From an uncultured Prevotella sp. (GTDB lineage Bacteria; Bacteroidota; Bacteroidia; Bacteroidales; Bacteroidaceae), in the NCBI GenBank assembly GCA_902798285.1, contig CADBVZ010000004.1, positions 1-64,000 on the forward strand: DNA of 64,000 nucleotides, read 5' to 3'. Shown here one piece after another: positions 40,758-48,340 of this stretch (within the stretch, counting starts at the first letter, position 1; each line of letters begins with the position of its first letter). The notes below the pieces were generated by a model, which was given only the letters and a program-made list of their open reading frames with translations, did not search any database and had not been told where the DNA came from. The translations under genes and the position numbers were made by a program.

Positions 40758-43700
40758 ATGAAGAGATTTTTTCAACTACTGACGCTCTGTCTGCTTCTCC
40801 CCATGACTTCAGCTGCACAAGGCTGGAACGAGGCTGAGTACAAGCAGATTGAACAGAGCATCCGCGTACCAAAGTTCGCTGACAAGGATTACCTGATTAC
40901 CAAGTACGGGGCTAAGCCTGCCAACACAGCTGCCCAGAACCAGAAAGCCATTCAGAAGGCCATCGACCTCTGCTCCAAGAAAGGTGGCGGACGTGTGGTG
41001 ATCCCCGCTGGCGAGAAGTTCCTCACTGGCGCCATCACCCTGAAGGATGGTGTCTGCCTGCATGTGGAAGAGGGAGCCGTGCTCGAGTTTGCTTTCGAGC
41101 CTGAGCTCTACCCCATCGTCGAGACATCCTGGGAGGGTCTGGAGTGCTTCAACCTCTCACCCTGCGTCTATGCCTTCAAGGCCAAGGACATCGCCATCAC
41201 TGGTAAGGGCACCATCGACGGCGGTGGTACCAAGGAAACCTGGTGGCCTTGGAACGGCAATCCCCGCTATGGCTGGAAACAGGGCATCATCAGCCAGCGT
41301 CTGGGCTCACGTGCCCGACTGCTGCAGAACGGTGAGGACGGCATACCCATGTATAATGAAAAAGGTGAGCGCTCGCCCGAGCGCGTATTTGGCCCCAAGG
41401 ATGGTCTGCGCCCCCAGCTGGTCAGCTTCAACAAGTGCGAGGGCATCCTGCTCGAGGATATCACCCTGCTGCGTTCACCCTTCTGGGTTATCCATCCCCT
41501 CCACTCCACCGATATCACCGTTCGCCGTGTAAAAATGATCAACGACGGACCTAATGGCGACGGATGCGACCCCGAGTGCTGCGATCGCGTACTCATCGAG
41601 GACTGTTTCTTCAATACCGGCGACGACTGTATCGCCATCAAGAGCGGACGTAATCGCGACGGACGTGAGCGCAACATGCCTTCTAAGAACATCATCATCC
41701 GCAATTGCGAGATGAAGAACGGACATGGTGGCGTGGTGGTAGGCTCTGAGATCTCAGGCGGTTGTCAGAATGTGTATGCCCACGATTGCGTGATGGACTC
41801 TCCCGAGCTGGAGCGCGTACTGCGTATCAAGACCAACTCCTGTCGTGGTGGCATCATCGAGAATATCAACATGCGCAACATCAAGGTTGGCGTCTGCAAG
41901 GAGTCTGTCTTGAAAATCAATCTCGACTACGAGCACAATGAGATTTGCTGTCGTGGCAACTACCCCACCGTTCGCAACATCTATATGGAGAATGTCACCA
42001 GCGAGAAGTCGCAGTATGGTGTGCAGATCATCGGCCTCGAGGAGGACACCTACGTTTACGACGTGCTGGTACGCAACTGCCACTTCAATGGCGTGAAGGA
42101 TGGCAACTTCTCCAGCGGTAAGACCCGCAACATCCAGTTCGACCGCCTCTTCATCAACGGCTCGCTCTCGCTCCAGAAGGCCCCTTACGAGCACTATTCC
42201 CAGTGGCTCACCTATTCCGAGATGAAGCGCACCCCCAAGTCTTACATGCTCGATTTCTCGAGAGCCCCCAAGTGGAGCTATGTCATGGGTATCGAACTCG
42301 AGTCCATGCTCGACACCTATTTAAAATATGGTGGCGAGGACATCCGCCAGTACTGTCAGGAGTATACCGATACGATGATCAACCAGAAGGGCGAGATCCG
42401 TACCTACGATATCAAGGACTACAACCTCGATCAGATCCGTACCGGTCATTTCGTGGCCCGCATGTATCAGCTCTATCCTGAGAAGAAGAACCTGCTGGCC
42501 ATCCAGACGCTCATGAAGCAGCTGAAGGACCAGCCCCGCACCGATCAGGACCGTGTGTTCTGGCACAAGGCCATCTACAGCTATCAGGTATGGCTCGATG
42601 GCATCTTCATGGGCCTGCCCTTCTACACCATGACAGCGCGCGACCTGCTGAAGGCCAAGGACGCCAAGAAGATCTACGACGATGCCGTCGATCAGATCAG
42701 CGTCACTTATCAGCGCACCTTCGACCCCAAGACTGGCCTGAACCGCCATGCCTGGGACGAGACCAAGGAGATGTTCTGGGCCGATCAGGAGACTGGTCAG
42801 ACACAGCATTGCTGGGGTCGCGCCCAGGGTTGGTACTCCATGGCGCTCATCGAGCTGCTCGATGCCCTGCCCCAGGACTATGCCCGTCGTCAGGAAGTCA
42901 TCGACCTGCTGCAGAAGGATCTCGATGCCATCATCAAGTGGCAGGATAAGGAGAGCGGCGTGTGGTATCAGGTCATGGACGAGCCTGGTCGCGAGGGCAA
43001 CTACCTCGAGTCCACCTGCTCCTCCATGTTTGCCTATGTGCTGCTCAAGGCCTATAACAAGGGCTACCTCGGCACTCAGTATCGCGATGCAGGCATCAAG
43101 GCCTATCAGGGCATCATCAAGAACTTCATCCGCGTGAATGAAGATGAGACCATCTCGCTCACCCGCTGTTGCGAGGTGGCAGGCTTAGGCCCGGGTGTCA
43201 GTGCCAAGGTGCTGAAGGCGGCGCCCAATGTCAAGGAGAACAAACGGCGCGACGGATCGTTCGAGTATTACATCTCCGAACCCATCCGCGACAACGACGC
43301 CAAGGGCGTAGGGCCGTTCATCTGGGCCTCGCTCGAAATGGAGAAACTTGGATATACAGTTAACAACGTGACGGCCTCTATCGACCGTCACGCTGTTGTT
43401 AAACGCAACCACCCCATCCTCGCTGCCCGTACGATGGCTGAGGTGGCCGATGCCTCGCTCACCTCGTTCTCCGTGGGCAATGGCCACTTTGCTGCCACTG
43501 TCGATGTAACGGGTCTGCAGAGCTACCCTTTTGAGTATGGGGCAGGTGTGCCCCTGAACGCCATGTCCGACTGGGGCTGGCACAAGTTCCAAAACACCAG
43601 CCGCCTCCAGCCCTCCGAGAGCGAGAAGTCATTCGATTTCGGCCATGGGCACCCTGAGGTTTATGCAGTAGAGTTTAAGAAACCCGAGGATGGTCGCCAC

Positions 43701-45629
43701 AAGGAGGCTACAGAGTATTTCCGTGTCAATCCCCATCGTCTCAACCTCGGCACCATCGGCCTCGATCTCAAGGATGCCGCAGGCCGTCAGATTCCCCTCA
43801 GCGCCCTCACCGACATCCGTCAGGAACAGAAAATCTTCGATGGCGAGATAGAGTCCACCTTCAAGGCCGATGGCCAGCTGGTAGAAGTCACCACAGGCGT
43901 TCACCCCGCTAAGGATGCCCTCTACGCCCGCATCAAGTCCCCGTTGCTGAAGGACCAGCGCGCTACTATCTCCCTGCGCTTCTCCTACCCCACAGGCCGT
44001 CATGCCGACGATGCCAACGACTGGACCAAGCCCTCGCTCCACACCTCGAAGCTCGTCGCCTCTGACTCCCACTCCGCCCTCATCGAGCGCACCCTCGACT
44101 CCACCCGCTACTACGTCCTCCTCCAATGGGAAGGCCCCGCATCTTTTCAAGAGATCGCCCCCCATCACTTCGAGCTCAGTGCGAATAATGAGATTATTAC
44201 TCTTGCAGTGGAATACTTCCCCACTCTGCCCTCAGAGTATTCTCTCACCTCTCCCCTCTCCCCTCTCACCTCTAAATATGAATACGACCAATACCATAAA
44301 ACCACCCAGCGCCATTGGAACTACTGGTGGATCGACGGTCCCATCGTCGACTTCTCCCAGTGTACCGATCCTCGTGCCAAGGAGTTAGAGCGTCGCGTGG
44401 TACTCTCACAATACCTCACCCGTATCAACTGCGCCAACGCCATGCCCCCTCAGGAGTCGGGCCTTACCTATAACACCTGGTTCGGACGCCCCCATCTCGA
44501 GATGACGTGGTGGCATGCCGTCGACTTTGCCCTGTGGAATCAGCCCGAGGTAGTGGCTCAGATGCTCAAGTGGTATAACCAGGTGGCCTATCCCGTAGCC
44601 CGTCAGATAGCCCAGCGCCAAGGCTTCAAGGGCGTGCGCTGGATGAAGATGACCGATCCCTGGGCTGGTGAGGCACCCTCTAACACGGGTTCCTTCCTCA
44701 TCTGGCAGCAGCCCCATTACATCTACCTCGCTGAGGAGATGTATCGTGCCCGTCCCTCTGCCGAAACCCTCAAGGAATATGGCGAGCAGGTGGAAGCCAC
44801 AGCTGAGTTCATGGCCGATTTCGTCACCTTCGATCAAGCCACAGGCCGCTATCAACTGCGTGGCGCCACGGCCATGCAGGAGAGCATCACCAAGGATATA
44901 GCCTTCAACCAGCCCTTCGAACTCGCCTATTGGCAGTATGGTCTGTCTGTTGCCCAGAAGTGGCGCTTGCGTCAGGGCAAACCCCGCATCGCCCTTTGGG
45001 ATGACATCATCCGTCGTCTCTCGCCCCTCCCCGAGTCTGCTGGTATCTACACCGCCGGCTCCCCCATCGGCAAAACCACAGGCCTAGAAACTTTCGATCC
45101 TTTTGATGCACAAGGTTCAAAAAATCTTCAATCTTCAATGTTCCGCTCGGCTTTGCCGCTTGGCTCGTCCAAGAATGTTCAATCATCCGAGACTTTCTCC
45201 GAAAAGGCTCGTAACGATCATCCAGCGGTATTAGGCGCTTGCGGACTCCTGCCCCTTCAAACCACCTTATTATATAATAAGTCTAAGATGCAGGCCACGC
45301 TCCAGTGGGTGATGCAGCATTGGAATTGGGCCACCACCTGGGGCTGGGACTATGGCATGATCGCCATGACAGCCGCCCGTCTCGGCGATCCTGAGACCGC
45401 CCTCAACGCCCTGCTCATCGATACGCAGAAGAATACCTATCTCATCAACGGCCATAACTTCCAGACCCCCGATCGTCTGCGCATCTATCTGCCAGGCAAC
45501 GGCGCCCTGCTCACCGCCGTCGCCATGATGTGTGCTGGCTGGGATGGCTGTACCGAGCCCCTCAACCCCGGCTTCCCCCACGATGGCAGGTGGAATGTTC
45601 GCTGGGAAGGTCTCCAGCGTATGCAGTAA
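40758..45629 (+). CDS. Multidomain pectin-degrading enzyme: GH28 + GH105 + GH65-like module
   Basis: 1623 residues from ATG 40758, with signal peptide MKRFFQLLTLCLLLPMTSAA. Residues about 30-470 form a GH28 right-handed helix with all catalytic signatures: NGDGCD, NTGDDCIAIKSG, NGHGGVVVGSE and RIKT. About 490-860 is a GH105-type (alpha/alpha)6 domain (AWDETKEMFWADQETGQ, HCWGRAQGWYSMALIELLD). The last ~750 residues read as a GH65-like beta-sandwich plus (alpha/alpha)6 enzyme (LTYNTWFGRPHLEMTWWH). It would cut galacturonans, release unsaturated end sugars and process a further bond. Two low-complexity inserts (about 44241-44275 and 45115-45225) interrupt it. No SusCD genes nearby. Confidence 0.85.
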   Translation: MKRFFQLLTLCLLLPMTSAAQGWNEAEYKQIEQSIRVPKFADKDYLITKYGAKPANTAAQNQKAIQKAIDLCSKKGGGRVVIPAGEKFLTGAITLKDGVCLHVEEGAVLEFAFEPELYPIVETSWEGLECFNLSPCVYAFKAKDIAITGKGTIDGGGTKETWWPWNGNPRYGWKQGIISQRLGSRARLLQNGEDGIPMYNEKGERSPERVFGPKDGLRPQLVSFNKCEGILLEDITLLRSPFWVIHPLHSTDITVRRVKMINDGPNGDGCDPECCDRVLIEDCFFNTGDDCIAIKSGRNRDGRERNMPSKNIIIRNCEMKNGHGGVVVGSEISGGCQNVYAHDCVMDSPELERVLRIKTNSCRGGIIENINMRNIKVGVCKESVLKINLDYEHNEICCRGNYPTVRNIYMENVTSEKSQYGVQIIGLEEDTYVYDVLVRNCHFNGVKDGNFSSGKTRNIQFDRLFINGSLSLQKAPYEHYSQWLTYSEMKRTPKSYMLDFSRAPKWSYVMGIELESMLDTYLKYGGEDIRQYCQEYTDTMINQKGEIRTYDIKDYNLDQIRTGHFVARMYQLYPEKKNLLAIQTLMKQLKDQPRTDQDRVFWHKAIYSYQVWLDGIFMGLPFYTMTARDLLKAKDAKKIYDDAVDQISVTYQRTFDPKTGLNRHAWDETKEMFWADQETGQTQHCWGRAQGWYSMALIELLDALPQDYARRQEVIDLLQKDLDAIIKWQDKESGVWYQVMDEPGREGNYLESTCSSMFAYVLLKAYNKGYLGTQYRDAGIKAYQGIIKNFIRVNEDETISLTRCCEVAGLGPGVSAKVLKAAPNVKENKRRDGSFEYYISEPIRDNDAKGVGPFIWASLEMEKLGYTVNNVTASIDRHAVVKRNHPILAARTMAEVADASLTSFSVGNGHFAATVDVTGLQSYPFEYGAGVPLNAMSDWGWHKFQNTSRLQPSESEKSFDFGHGHPEVYAVEFKKPEDGRHKEATEYFRVNPHRLNLGTIGLDLKDAAGRQIPLSALTDIRQEQKIFDGEIESTFKADGQLVEVTTGVHPAKDALYARIKSPLLKDQRATISLRFSYPTGRHADDANDWTKPSLHTSKLVASDSHSALIERTLDSTRYYVLLQWEGPASFQEIAPHHFELSANNEIITLAVEYFPTLPSEYSLTSPLSPLTSKYEYDQYHKTTQRHWNYWWIDGPIVDFSQCTDPRAKELERRVVLSQYLTRINCANAMPPQESGLTYNTWFGRPHLEMTWWHAVDFALWNQPEVVAQMLKWYNQVAYPVARQIAQRQGFKGVRWMKMTDPWAGEAPSNTGSFLIWQQPHYIYLAEEMYRARPSAETLKEYGEQVEATAEFMADFVTFDQATGRYQLRGATAMQESITKDIAFNQPFELAYWQYGLSVAQKWRLRQGKPRIALWDDIIRRLSPLPESAGIYTAGSPIGKTTGLETFDPFDAQGSKNLQSSMFRSALPLGSSKNVQSSETFSEKARNDHPAVLGACGLLPLQTTLLYNKSKMQATLQWVMQHWNWATTWGWDYGMIAMTAARLGDPETALNALLIDTQKNTYLINGHNFQTPDRLRIYLPGNGALLTAVAMMCAGWDGCTEPLNPGFPHDGRWNVRWEGLQRMQ

Positions 45630-45639
45630 CAACACTCTG

Positions 45640-45675
45640 TGATGCCCTCGTCCATACGGCGGGGGCATCATTTTT
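45640..45675 (+). terminator. Terminator after the pectinase gene
   Basis: TGATGCCC (45640-45647) pairs with GGGCATCA (45663-45670), followed by TTTTT. Confidence 0.8.
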
Positions 45676-45676
45676 C

Positions 45677-45692
45677 TGTTTCTCAGTGTTTC
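45677..45692. promoter_or_regulatory. Paired TGTTTC boxes, far upstream
   Basis: TGTTTC at 45677 and 45687, 10 bp apart, the same mirrored word pair as at 50137-50152. Confidence 0.5.
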
Positions 45693-45804
45693 ATCACGGC
45701 CTATTTCAGGAGTAAAAACATTGTGATTCAGAAACCATATAACCTTCTGATTTACAACCATATAGCCCCCACTGAAACACACAACTAACATTTTCTATTC
45801 ACCC

Positions 45805-45860
45805 TGAAACAAATTGAAACAACAAAAACTTGCTTTGAATGATTTTTCGATGTAATTTTG
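45805..45860 (+). promoter_or_regulatory. TGAAACA box pair and promoter of the 70-residue protein gene
   Basis: TGAAACA at 45805-45811 and 45815-45821 (10-bp spacing), a TTG at 45830-45832, and the -7 box TAATTTTG at 45853-45860. The second box begins 38 nt before the -7 box, exactly as at 50165/50203. A third copy lies at 45773. Confidence 0.75.
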
Positions 45861-45888
45861 CACTCGGATAAACAAAATCACATTCATT

Positions 45889-46101
45889 ATGCAAGGTATG
45901 ATTAGAAAGTTTTTCTCTCCGCTTTTGGAGCCCATAGAGATCGATAACCTCCTGTTAGGTCTCAACATTCTTGCATCACTTGTGGCCGTTGCCTCAGCAG
46001 CACTTTACAAGGACATTGTGGTAAAAATTATAGTTGCTATAATACCATTTATAATTTCAGCCATAACATATTGCATCATCAAAATCTTCAGAAATGTATG
46101 A
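45889..46101 (+). CDS. Small hydrophobic membrane protein
   Basis: 70 residues. An amphipathic start (MQGMIRKFFSPLLEPIEID) is followed by two hydrophobic helices (LLLGLNILASLVAVASAALY; IIVAIIPFIISAITYCIIKI). No family recognised. It could be a small membrane regulator, a toxin-like peptide or a phage-like holin. It is monocistronic with its own terminator, and its promoter shares boxes and spacing with that of the DUF3244 gene at 50249, so the two are probably co-regulated. Confidence 0.65.
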   Translation: MQGMIRKFFSPLLEPIEIDNLLLGLNILASLVAVASAALYKDIVVKIIVAIIPFIISAITYCIIKIFRNV

Positions 46102-46103
46102 TA

Positions 46104-46134
46104 GAAGAATCCCCGCCGTGAGGCGGGGTTCTTC
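46104..46134 (+). terminator. Terminator
   Basis: GAAGAATCCCCGCC (46104-46117) pairs with GGCGGGGTTCTTC (46122-46134), loop GTGA, one bulged base. Confidence 0.85.
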
Positions 46135-46369
46135 ACTTTTAAGCGGATCAGCTATTTACAACGTATCCCAGCATCACCCACGATGTCACTGCTTTCAGCA
46201 GCAAAATCTCTAAAGGGGATGATGACAGAGAGATTCAATAGTGGTTTATTTGGTTTAAAGGTACAAATTATTCTTAATTCTTAATTCATAATTCATATTT
46301 ATTTTATAATTTTGCAGCATGAAATACTAATTTAAAGAAAAAGAAGAATAACTAAAAAACTTACTTAAT

Positions 46370-46918
46370 ATGAAAAGAATCGTCTATTTAATTTGTCTCG
46401 TGATTACTTCTTTGGTCTATCCAACGATTAGTGCCACAGCACAGGATCGCACATACACGTTCGAGTTTGACATGGAAGAAATAAAAGAACCACAGCATTC
46501 AATAAGCAAGACGCTTGCTCCGATAAAGGTGACTTTAATCGACGATAAAGACAAATACAAATTTAACTCAGCATATTCTCCTTGCAGTCATACTAATATT
46601 GAGATTAAAACAGAAGACCCCACTTATAACGTTCTTCTTTCGGCAACATTTATGACAAGAGGTCTTGGTGAAGTTTGTTATTATTATCCCAAACAAAAAT
46701 GCATTGTTTTTCCTGATTGCAATGATAGTTCTAGCTATCTGTTTGCTATAAACAACGGTGTTGTTATTTTTACTAAGATGGAAAAGGACGGAAAAAGTAG
46801 GCAAGCCTTCTTTTCGAGTTCCAAAAATGATAAGAACTTAAAAGTGATCACAAAGTTGATGGATACGGCAGAGGCAAGTGACTTTTATGGTTTCATATCT
46901 TTAATCCCCGATGATTAA
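46370..46918 (+). CDS. Secreted protein of unknown function
   Basis: 182 residues. Signal peptide MKRIVYLICLVITSLVYPTI to about residue 25, then a beta-rich mature protein with four Cys (PCSHTN, GEVCYYYPKQKCIVFPDCND). No family recognised. Its base composition is lower in G+C than the neighbours, consistent with recent arrival. Upstream is an AT-rich stretch with TTAATTC/CATAATTCATA repeats (46264-46300) and no clean promoter. Confidence 0.6.
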   Translation: MKRIVYLICLVITSLVYPTISATAQDRTYTFEFDMEEIKEPQHSISKTLAPIKVTLIDDKDKYKFNSAYSPCSHTNIEIKTEDPTYNVLLSATFMTRGLGEVCYYYPKQKCIVFPDCNDSSSYLFAINNGVVIFTKMEKDGKSRQAFFSSSKNDKNLKVITKLMDTAEASDFYGFISLIPDD

Positions 46919-47335
46919 AGAAGGCCATCGTAAGGATTAGTATTTGTGGTGCAAAGATACAATAAAAATATGAATGCACAAAAGGATTTACCTAGAAGTT
47001 TCCAACTTTCCAACTTTCCAATTGGGACATTTAGATTTTGAGATTTTGAGAAATCTAAGTATTAGAATTATATATTATATATATTATATTATAATATAAT
47101 ATATATAATATATAATTTATAGGTAAGTAATGATGTAAACTTTGAAAACACAGATGTCCCAATTGGAAAGTTGGAAAGTTGGAAAGTAATAAATATATTA
47201 TACAAAATTAGTTACGTTCTAACCTGCCTAAAAGAGGACACGGAGTAATGTAAAATTTTACTCCGAGTAAAGTGGGAGTTTACTCGGAGTAAAGTCAGAC
47301 TTTAGTCCGTCTAAAGTCCGAAGGCTTAAAAAGCC
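46919..47335. other. Gene-free stretch with a MITE-like element and hairpin array
   Basis: 417 nt with no coding signal. It holds a minus-oriented -7-like box with no gene after it (46952-46959), the 187-bp palindromic element 46999-47185, and a run of hairpins at 47257-47337. Confidence 0.8.
46999..47185. mobile_element. MITE-like palindromic element with 32-bp perfect terminal inverted repeats
   Basis: The left end (46999-47030, beginning TTTCCAACTTTCCAAC and ending GGGACAT) is the exact reverse complement of 47154-47185. The arms themselves consist of three CCAACTTT units. In the centre a 52-bp A/T-only perfect palindrome (47066-47117) is present. No open frame. It looks like a non-autonomous transposable element or a large cruciform-forming site. 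Confidence 0.75.
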
Positions 47336-47337
47336 TT
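47257..47337. repeat. Array of short inverted repeats
   Basis: TTTACTCCGAGTAAA (47257-47271) and its reverse complement (47279-47293), then GACTTTAG/CTAAAGTC (47298-47318), then AAGGCTT/AAGCCTT (47321-47337). Three consecutive hairpins, the last overlapping the stop codon of the DUF4248-like gene. Confidence 0.75.
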
Positions 47338-47476
47338 AAAACGTAGCGTACCCAGAAAGCTCAGGATAATCCTGCATCAGTGCCCGGAATTTGTGCCAGG
47401 CTGATCGGGGTTGAAGGCATGGGAAATAGGCTTGTGCCAGCTCCATCCTGCCGAAAGTTGTTTGTTTCTGTACCAT
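47336..47476 (-). CDS. Short DUF4248-like protein
   Basis: 46 residues, ATG 47476 to TAA 47336. The sequence (FGRMELAQAYFPCLQPRSAW, then KFRALMQDYPEL) matches the N-terminal half of what I remember as the DUF4248 pattern (ELAxxYxP...SAxxxL...P.L). Full-length relatives are about 70-80 residues and continue with an FTPxQ segment, missing here, so it is either a short variant or truncated by the hairpin array. In Bacteroidales this family sits beside an HU-like gene, as here. Promoter box at 47513-47520. Confidence 0.6.
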   Translation of the reverse strand: MVQKQTTFGRMELAQAYFPCLQPRSAWHKFRALMQDYPELSGYATF

Positions 47477-47512
47477 AGTTGTGATTTGATTTTAGATTTA
47501 TCTTTGCAAGTA

Positions 47513-47520
47513 CAAAGGTA
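47513..47520 (-). promoter_or_regulatory. Promoter -7 box of the DUF4248-like gene
   Basis: CAAAGGTA (minus strand TACCTTTG). A plus-strand TATCTTTG at 47499-47506 lies just beside it, facing the other way. Confidence 0.6.
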
Positions 47521-47566
47521 CTAAAAATCGGGGAGATTACCAAAGAAAATAGCAATTATTTTGGCT

Positions 47567-47602
47567 ATAAGTCATTATAAGTCATCATAAGTGTTTATAA
47601 GT
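47567..47602. repeat. Four ATAAGT repeats with exact 10-bp period
   Basis: ATAAGT at 47567, 47577, 47587 and 47597. One copy per helical turn, ending about 20 nt before the -33 element of the HU gene, so they lie on one face of the DNA like an operator or iteron set. Confidence 0.75.
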
Positions 47603-47623
47603 GCTATTGGCTTGTTGAAACGC

Positions 47624-47654
47624 TTGCATAATTCAGATAATTTCACTATCTTTG
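47624..47654 (+). promoter_or_regulatory. Promoter of the HU-like gene
   Basis: TTG at 47624-47626 and TATCTTTG at 47647-47654, spacer 20 nt. The untranslated leader is about 95 nt. Confidence 0.75.
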
Positions 47655-47754
47655 TATCGTCAATGAATGAGACGCAGGGCCCAAGCCTCGGAAGTTGACA
47701 GAGAGAGTAATAAACATTAAGTTAAACATTTAAAAACAAAAACTAAACTAGATT

Positions 47755-48183
47755 ATGGCAAGTGAAGTAATTGCATTTCCTGTGAATCTCAGGAAGAACC
47801 AGAACAAGTACAACGCCGCTTACGGCAAGTACTATGCAGAGGCTGACTCAAAAGAGCCTCTGAACCTGAAGGGTTTCGCCAAGCACATTTCGGAGCATGG
47901 CAAGTTGGTGGACTACTCGATGGCAGTCTTGGTGCTGCAGAACATCGTGAGCTGCTTGAAAGAGATGGTGACCCAGGGTCAGCCTGTGAAGTTGGACGGC
48001 TTCGGTACATTCTCCCCCTCCATCGAGAGTGACGGTCAGAAGGCAGCCACCACAGTTGAAGAGGCCCTGAACGTGGGTATCGACAACCTGATTGCTGGTG
48101 TACACCTTCGATTCACCCCCGAGAACTCCAAGGGTGAGGAGCTGACCAGCCGAGCGTACGTACCAGGAGAAAATTCCTATTAG
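47755..48183 (+). CDS. HU-like DNA-binding protein (Bacteroidetes HU-HIG type)
   Basis: 142 residues. MASEVIAFPVNLRKNQNKYN at the N-terminus, YGKYYAEADSKEPLNLKGFA, then VLQNIVSCLKEMVTQGQPVK and LDGFGTFSPSIES, and a C-terminal LRFTPENSKGEEL. This is the larger HU/IHF-fold family of Bacteroidetes that commonly pairs with DUF4248 and smalltalk genes. It probably binds and bends DNA; the local target could be its own repeat-rich promoter. Followed 39 nt later by the smalltalk gene. Confidence 0.88.
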   Translation: MASEVIAFPVNLRKNQNKYNAAYGKYYAEADSKEPLNLKGFAKHISEHGKLVDYSMAVLVLQNIVSCLKEMVTQGQPVKLDGFGTFSPSIESDGQKAATTVEEALNVGIDNLIAGVHLRFTPENSKGEELTSRAYVPGENSY

Positions 48184-48210
48184 CTCATTCGCTGTAGCGA
48201 CACACGTGGA

Positions 48211-48219
48211 AGGAGGTGA
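48211..48219 (+). promoter_or_regulatory. Perfect Shine-Dalgarno sequence
   Basis: AGGAGGTGA, fully complementary to the usual 16S rRNA 3-prime end, 3 nt before the smalltalk ATG. Such strong sites are rare in this phylum. Confidence 0.7.
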
Positions 48220-48222
48220 GTA

Positions 48223-48324
48223 ATGACGAAGAAAGAAACGGCTAAGTTTATCGTGCAGTTGATTGCATCTATAGCAACCGCTATTCTGACTGCACTGGGC
48301 GCCACATCATGTGTGGGAGCGTAG
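48223..48324 (+). CDS. Smalltalk protein
   Basis: 33 residues, ATG 48223 to TAG 48324: a charged start (MTKKETAKFI) followed by one membrane-spanning helix (VQLIASIATAILTALGATSC) with a terminal Cys-containing end (TSCVGA). It matches the tiny Bacteroidales family called smalltalk, of unknown function, normally found between an HU-like gene and an N-acetylmuramoyl-L-alanine amidase. Here no amidase follows; instead there is an inverted repeat and a terminator. Confidence 0.8.
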   Translation: MTKKETAKFIVQLIASIATAILTALGATSCVGA

Positions 48325-48340
48325 CGGCCTGAAGGGCCGC

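Noticed and set aside
42321-42809. Several long antisense frames across the pectinase gene (e.g. 162 codons here)
   Set aside because: They follow from the high G+C and codon bias of the pectinase; none has a domain or promoter.
46952-46959. Minus-strand -7 box CAAAGATA after the 46.4-kb gene
   Set aside because: No gene is read from it on the minus strand; a relic or chance match.
47361-47555. 64-codon minus-strand frame near the HU-like gene
   Set aside because: It overlaps the DUF4248-like frame in another phase and would start upstream of the -7 box; the 46-residue frame has family similarity.
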